Below, piece by piece: positions 60,261 through 64,000 of a stretch of DNA of 64,000 nucleotides. The position numbers were made by a program, and so were the translations under genes. Numbering within the stretch: the first letter of the stretch is position 1; each line of letters starts with the position of its first letter. Below the pieces are notes generated by a model that worked only from the letters and a program-made list of their open reading frames with translations, was not told where the DNA came from and ran no database searches. This DNA comes from Conexibacter sp. DBS9H8 (GTDB lineage Bacteria > Actinomycetota > Thermoleophilia > Solirubrobacterales > Solirubrobacteraceae), in NCBI RefSeq assembly GCF_023330685.1, contig NZ_CP097128.1, forward strand, positions 2,852,001-2,916,000, read 5' to 3'.

Positions 60261-61484
60261 GTGTGCTGTGGGTGTGTGGGGGTGGCGGTGCCGCGGAAGA
60301 CAGCGGGCACCACATGCCGGGGGGGCCGCGACCTGGTAGGGACGGCATGTGTGATCGCAGCGGCGCTGTTGCTCCTCAGCGCGGGCGTATCGAAGCTGCG
60401 CCTCCACCGTGGCTCCCGGGGCGCGGCGCCGGACACCGCGTCGGCGTTCTCCGGTGGGCGGCATGCGCTTGAGGCGAGCCCCTGGTGGGCGACGGCCGAG
60501 CTGATCGCTGGACTGGTCGTCCTCCTTTCCCCTCCGCCCTTTGGCGCGGCGCTGGCGGCGTTCCTGTTTCTCACCTTCGCCGCCGTCCACGCGGGAGATC
60601 TGCGCGCCGGCGACCCTCCGTGTGCCTGCTTCGGCGCGCGTGGAGCCGCCTCCCCGGCGCGGGGCATGACCCTCTGTGGCGGGTTCGCGGGGCTGTGTGG
60701 TCTGTCCGCATGGCTGGGTTATCCCGGCCTCCCCACCCTGTCCCGGGCGGGAGGCCTCGACGTGGTGGCGGTGGTGGCGGTGGCCGGCCTGCTGTCGGCC
60801 GTGTGGCGGTGGGCCTTCAGCGCGCAGCCGGGGACTGCGGGACCGAGCCGGAGTTCTGCGGGCCCGCGCGCACGGGACCTGGTTGATCTGTCGGCGCGGT
60901 GGGTTGAGCGTCACTCCTCCCGGCGTGACTTTCTGCTCCGCCTGGCGGTGGTCGGGTCGGCCCTTGCGGTCGCGCCGTTGCGGTACCTGCTCTATCCCGG
61001 CCCGGCGCTGGCGATCCTCGCGCCGCCGGACTGTCCGGGCGGCCTCTGCGCCAACGGGTACACGGGCTTCTGTTGTGAGATCACACCCGGCCACGTCAAC
61101 ACCTGCCCGGAGGACACCTTTCCCGGCGGCTGGTGGATGTGCACCGATTACAGCGGCCGCCAGCTGTGCGCGGACGCCGGGGTCCGTTACTACGTCGACT
61201 GCAACGCGCTGCTGGGACGGCCGTTTCCCGGCGGCTGTCACTGTGGTGATGACAACTGTGATCAGTACCGGATCAACTGCAACATCTTTCGCTACGGACA
61301 GTGCAACACGGAGGTTCCGGGGGTGACGGCCGTGGTCTGCCGGATGGTCGTGTGTGAGAACCCGGCGACCATCGACGGGCTGCACTGCAGCGCCGCGCTC
61401 GCGGTGGATGACGCAACCTGTGATCAGGAGGCACCGTGCCTCGAGCCTCCGGCGGTCGCAGTGACCGGGGCCGGTGGCGTATGA
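60261..61484 (+). CDS. MauE-like membrane domain fused to a Tat-type, cysteine-rich MADH light-chain-like domain
   Basis: 407 residues in three parts. Residues about 25-188: four hydrophobic helices of the DoxX/MauE type with the CACFG motif at 121-125. Residues 215-250: a hydrophilic lead and the twin-arginine motif SSRRDFLL (R221-R222) before a hydrophobic stretch ending near PGPALA. Residues 258-393: 18 cysteines, with CPEDTFPGGWWMC, YYVDCNALLG and FRYGQCNTE, resembling the methylamine dehydrogenase light chain. Only W291-W292 match a TTQ tryptophan position; the second seems to be absent. The start is uncertain: GTG 60261, with AGAGAGG just upstream, or GTG 60276, 60282 or 60288. A TTGACT at 60199-60204 may be its -35 box. 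Confidence 0.82.
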   Translation: MCCGCVGVAVPRKTAGTTCRGGRDLVGTACVIAAALLLLSAGVSKLRLHRGSRGAAPDTASAFSGGRHALEASPWWATAELIAGLVVLLSPPPFGAALAAFLFLTFAAVHAGDLRAGDPPCACFGARGAASPARGMTLCGGFAGLCGLSAWLGYPGLPTLSRAGGLDVVAVVAVAGLLSAVWRWAFSAQPGTAGPSRSSAGPRARDLVDLSARWVERHSSRRDFLLRLAVVGSALAVAPLRYLLYPGPALAILAPPDCPGGLCANGYTGFCCEITPGHVNTCPEDTFPGGWWMCTDYSGRQLCADAGVRYYVDCNALLGRPFPGGCHCGDDNCDQYRINCNIFRYGQCNTEVPGVTAVVCRMVVCENPATIDGLHCSAALAVDDATCDQEAPCLEPPAVAVTGAGGV

Positions 61485-62236
61485 CTGTCGCGACCGTTCT
61501 CCTCACGGCCGGACTCGCGGTCGCGCTCCTGTTCATCGTCGCCCTGCTGCGGTCCCATGCCGAGATCCTGCGGCGGCTGATGAGCCTCGAAGCGGCGCTC
61601 GGCGACCCGGTCCCGGAGCGGACCTCGGCGGCGTCCCCCCGGTTCGGAGAACCATCGCCCTCTCATCGGCCGACCGGCGGATCGGCGCCGGACATCTTCG
61701 GTGAGACCCTCGCCGGTGACGCGGTGAAGCTGTCCCTCGATGCGCGACACGGCCGGACCCTGCTGGCCTTCCTCAGCAGCGGGTGTCAGGCCTGCCGGCC
61801 GCTCTGGAGTGAGCTCCCCGACGGCCGCGCGCGGACGGCGGCTACCCGGGTCGTCCTCATCACCAAGGGAACGGACCGCGAAAGCCCGGCGCGGTTGGCG
61901 GAGCTCGCCCCCGCCAACTCGGAGGTGATCATGTCAACCGCCGCGTGGCGGGACTTTGCGGTGCCCTCCAGTCCGCACTTCGTCCTCGTCGATGGCGGTG
62001 AGATCGCCGGCCGCGGGGCCGCGACGAGCTGGGAGCAGATCGCTTCGCTGCTCGCGGATGCCGGCGAGGATCACCGCGTCAGCCAAGCCCGCAACACCTC
62101 ACAGCGCGCGGCCCGGGCCGAGCACGCGCTCGCGCGGGCCGGGATCGGCGCCGACCATCCCAGCCTCTACCCCTCTCGGAAGGTGACGCCCGGGGCGGCC
62201 CCGGACACGCGGACTCAGGAGGGTGATCCGTCGTGA
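61481..62236 (+). CDS. MauD-like membrane-anchored thioredoxin
   Basis: 251 residues from the ATG that overlaps the preceding stop (ATGA). One N-terminal membrane helix (about 3-23), a short linker, then a thioredoxin fold with the pair C102-x-x-C105 in SSGCQACRPLW and the cis-Pro segment VPSSPHFVLVDGG near 161-173. The last 55 residues are a polar tail. In methylamine dehydrogenase clusters MauD, with MauE, is needed for disulfide formation in the light chain; the same pairing is seen here. Confidence 0.85.
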   Translation: MTVATVLLTAGLAVALLFIVALLRSHAEILRRLMSLEAALGDPVPERTSAASPRFGEPSPSHRPTGGSAPDIFGETLAGDAVKLSLDARHGRTLLAFLSSGCQACRPLWSELPDGRARTAATRVVLITKGTDRESPARLAELAPANSEVIMSTAAWRDFAVPSSPHFVLVDGGEIAGRGAATSWEQIASLLADAGEDHRVSQARNTSQRAARAEHALARAGIGADHPSLYPSRKVTPGAAPDTRTQEGDPS

Positions 62237-62901
62237 GCCAGACCCTGTGGATCGCCGTCGGGGTTGCGGTCGCGGTTCTCGGCGCACTGCGGGCCGCCTT
62301 CTCCCCGTGCGGGCAGTCGATGCTCGCGAGCCTGACCCCGTACGCTGAGGCCGCACGCGGCTCACGGTGGGCGGTCACCGCTGCCGCCTTCTCACTCGGC
62401 GCGGTGCTCGCCGGCGCGGGCACGGGAGCGGGATGGGGCCTCATCGGTGGGCTGCTCCCACCCGGGCAGTGGCGGCTCGTCGCTGCCGGAGTCGTGCTCC
62501 TGCTCGCGCTTGTGATCGACGCGACCCCGCTGCGCCGGCGCCTGCCGCTCGTGCGCCGGCAGGTCAATGAGGACTGGATGGTCACCTACCGGGGGTGGGT
62601 GTACGGGATCGGATTCGGAGCCCAGCTGGGCTGCGGTTTGATCACCCTGGTCGCATGCGCGGCGATTTATGCCAGCTTCGGTATCGAGCTGCTCGCCGGC
62701 CGCCCGCTCACCGGACTCGTCATCGGGGCGGCCTTCGGCGCAACGAAGGCTGCGTCACTGCTGCCCGCCGGCCGTGCGACGGACTCCCGCACCCTCATCC
62801 GCCTGCATCGCCGCCTGCTCGCGCTCGAATCCCTCAGTGTTTCCGCGGTCGTCGCCGGCGAGCTGCTTGCGGTGCTGATCCTCGCTTCCGCCCTCACCTG
62901 A
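62233..62901 (+). CDS. CcdA/DsbD- or MauF-like membrane protein
   Basis: 222 residues with about six membrane helices. Cys26 in AAFSPCGQSM in the first helix and Cys134 in GAQLGCGLITL in a later helix (plus Cys142) match the paired membrane cysteines of CcdA/DsbD, which carry electrons across the membrane. The GTG overlaps the thioredoxin stop by four bases. In this setting it would recycle the MauD-like protein. Family membership is judged from the SPC/GCG cysteines and topology and is not firm. Confidence 0.75.
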   Translation: MSQTLWIAVGVAVAVLGALRAAFSPCGQSMLASLTPYAEAARGSRWAVTAAAFSLGAVLAGAGTGAGWGLIGGLLPPGQWRLVAAGVVLLLALVIDATPLRRRLPLVRRQVNEDWMVTYRGWVYGIGFGAQLGCGLITLVACAAIYASFGIELLAGRPLTGLVIGAAFGATKAASLLPAGRATDSRTLIRLHRRLLALESLSVSAVVAGELLAVLILASALT

Positions 62902-62918
62902 GCGCTCCTGCCGCGGCG

Positions 62919-63356
62919 ATGGAACTGAGAGGCCATGGGCTCGCGATCACCCTGCCGGCCGGTTGGGAGGGCCGGATCAGCCGCCGCGGGTCGGGTCCGG
63001 TCCTGCATGCGGCCACCTTTCCCCTGCTGTCCAGTGACGGTGACTTCGGATCGGCGGCGACCGGACGGATGGCTGACGGGGACAGCTTCCTCACCCTCGT
63101 TGAGTACGTCGACCCTGACCAGATCCGCCCCGGGCGCGGCCTGTTCGCTGCGTCCCGGCCGAGAGGGGTGGCCGTCCGGGAGTTCGGCGCCATGCAACTT
63201 CAGGTCACCCGGCGCGGCCAGCTCGGCTGGCAGCGGTTCTTCACCGAGTCAGGGCGTACCTGCTGCCTGTACGCCGTCCTCCAACCGGGGCCCGTCCCGG
63301 CCGCTCAGCTCGTGGCCGTCCTCAACCGGGTGCTCGCCGCGCTCGTCATCTCCTGA
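62919..63356 (+). CDS. Conserved protein of unknown function, linked to the mau-like locus
   Basis: 145 residues from the ATG at 62919, 17 bases after the CcdA-like gene. Beta-rich: MELRGHGLAITLPAGWEGRI, VLHAATFPLLSSDGDFGSAA, FLTLVEYVDP, QRFFTESGRTCCLYAVLQPG and a C-terminal helix. No signal peptide or membrane helix, so it probably stays in the cytoplasm. I recall similar proteins beside such loci in Thermoleophilia, but no function is known. Confidence 0.7.
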   Translation: MELRGHGLAITLPAGWEGRISRRGSGPVLHAATFPLLSSDGDFGSAATGRMADGDSFLTLVEYVDPDQIRPGRGLFAASRPRGVAVREFGAMQLQVTRRGQLGWQRFFTESGRTCCLYAVLQPGPVPAAQLVAVLNRVLAALVIS

Positions 63357-63373
63357 ACCTGTTGGCTCCGCGG

Positions 63374-64000
63374 TCAGGCCCCGGGGGGAGCGTCAGCGTT
63401 CGGCGTTGTCGGCGCCGGCCCCGGCGTGGTGTTGGTTGCCGGCGGCGCTGTCGTCGTCGTCGCCGGGGAGGTTCCGGTCGGGCTTGTCAGCGTCACCGTC
63501 GTCGTCGTTGTCCCGGATGACGGCGGCGGGGCGGGAAGCGCTGAGCGCAGTGTGCCCGTATAGACACCGGCGTCGTGGCTGGGCCCGAGCGGACAGCGCG
63601 TCATGTCAGTGCGGGAGCGGTTCAGGTAGCGGGCGCCGATCGCCGTCGCGTACCGGATCGACCCGACGAACACGCTTCTGGTCACCCACAGGCTGAGCGT
63701 GTAGGGCACCCGGCTGCCGTGCCGGTCCACCCGGCCGAGACAGCGCAGCGCGACAAAGAAGCTGCCGCGCCCCTCATAGACCCCGGACCGACGCGCCGCC
63801 AGCCACACCGTCGCCTCACGGCCCGCTCCCAGTGCCCGCCGCACGCGCAGCCGCGCGCAGCCCAGTGACCCGCAGCCCGTTCCCGTGATCACCCACACCC
63901 GACGGATCCGCTCACCGGCGTGCTCGCCGCGTACGTTGACCGCGACGGTCACGCGGGCGCTCATCAGAAAGGTGCCGCTGATGACCGCCTGCCTCGTCCC
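63374..64000 (-). CDS. Secreted Thr/Pro-rich protein (5' end beyond the window)
   Basis: At least 208 residues; the frame is still open at the window edge, and the region before ATG 63964 (GTFLM-SARVTVAVNVRG) reads like the same beta-sheet domain, so the true start is probably outside. The domain has two cysteine pairs (GCGSLGC; LRCLGRV...TRCPLG) and ends in about 60 residues of Thr/Ser/Pro repeats, a cell-surface-type tail. Convergent with the mau-like operon, 17 bases away. Function unknown. Confidence 0.6.
   Translation of the reverse strand, partial: GTRQAVISGTFLMSARVTVAVNVRGEHAGERIRRVWVITGTGCGSLGCARLRVRRALGAGREATVWLAARRSGVYEGRGSFFVALRCLGRVDRHGSRVPYTLSLWVTRSVFVGSIRYATAIGARYLNRSRTDMTRCPLGPSHDAGVYTGTLRSALPAPPPSSGTTTTTVTLTSPTGTSPATTTTAPPATNTTPGPAPTTPNADAPPGA

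Noticed and set aside
60261-61484. Functional methylamine dehydrogenase light chain
   Set aside because: No heavy-chain gene or MauG follows, and the second TTQ tryptophan appears absent, so only a light-chain-like fold is claimed.

Overview
The window is high-GC DNA with almost no spacer: no gap between genes exceeds about 275 bases. About seventy protein genes are supported. I saw no rRNA, tRNA, IS element or CRISPR array. The content points to an actinobacterium, most likely of the deep-branching Thermoleophilia (Solirubrobacterales-like): an actinobacterial rplM-rpsI-glmM-glmS-nnr-alr series, a GuaB3-type IMP dehydrogenase relative, the CysO-CysM-Mec cysteine system known from Mycobacterium, a murI-rph-rdgB series, bacterial Ku, WS/DGAT, and several secreted families I associate with that class. 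The taxonomic placement is inference. Many genes have a TAnnnT -10 box only 6-10 bases before the start codon, which suggests leaderless mRNAs are common.

Layout. 1-2.1 kb: haem O synthase with two small membrane proteins (oxidase biogenesis), a zinc-ribbon protein and a lipoprotein. 2.1-15.3 kb, minus strand: secreted protein, cold-shock protein, HIT protein, then a long run of housekeeping genes (guaB3-guaA; rplM-rpsI-glmM-glmS; nnr-alr-cca) supplying purines, ribosomal proteins and cell-wall precursors. 15.4-21.2 kb: PfkB-type kinase, HU-pyrF, and murI-rph-rdgB-CDF transporter. 21.2-24.8 kb, plus strand: glycosyltransferase, a pair of zinc-ribbon proteins (one with a long Pro-Glu repeat, one membrane-bound with a SPOR-like end) and a methyltransferase. 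24.9-32.2 kb: HDAC-like hydrolase divergent from nadB, a CCCH zinc-finger protein behind a palindrome, and an overlapping hyuA-hyuB-dehydrogenase operon.

32.2-41.5 kb holds accessory genes and a scattered sulfur-carrier system: JAMM peptidase (Mec), CysM, CysO and a rhodanese-ThiF activating enzyme. Together these should make cysteine from a protein-bound thiocarboxylate. 41.5-49.3 kb: ispH divergent from a WS/DGAT-like gene, SufT, a STAS protein with no normal start codon, a HAD hydrolase, conserved unknowns and gltD. 49.3-56.0 kb: gltB, Ku, a damaged-looking toxin-antitoxin pair and a YceI protein. 56.3-63.4 kb, plus strand: adenylate-cyclase-like protein, ECF sigma factor overlapping ogt, a BrkB-type membrane protein, then the most unusual locus.

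That locus (60.26-63.36 kb) is a chain of genes overlapping by 4 bases. A MauE-like membrane domain is fused, through an internal twin-arginine signal, to an 18-cysteine domain resembling the methylamine dehydrogenase light chain. It is followed by a MauD-like thioredoxin, a CcdA/MauF-like membrane protein and a small unknown protein. No heavy chain or MauG is present. It looks like a dedicated disulfide-forming machine joined to its own client protein. The window ends inside a secreted Thr/Pro-rich protein on the minus strand.
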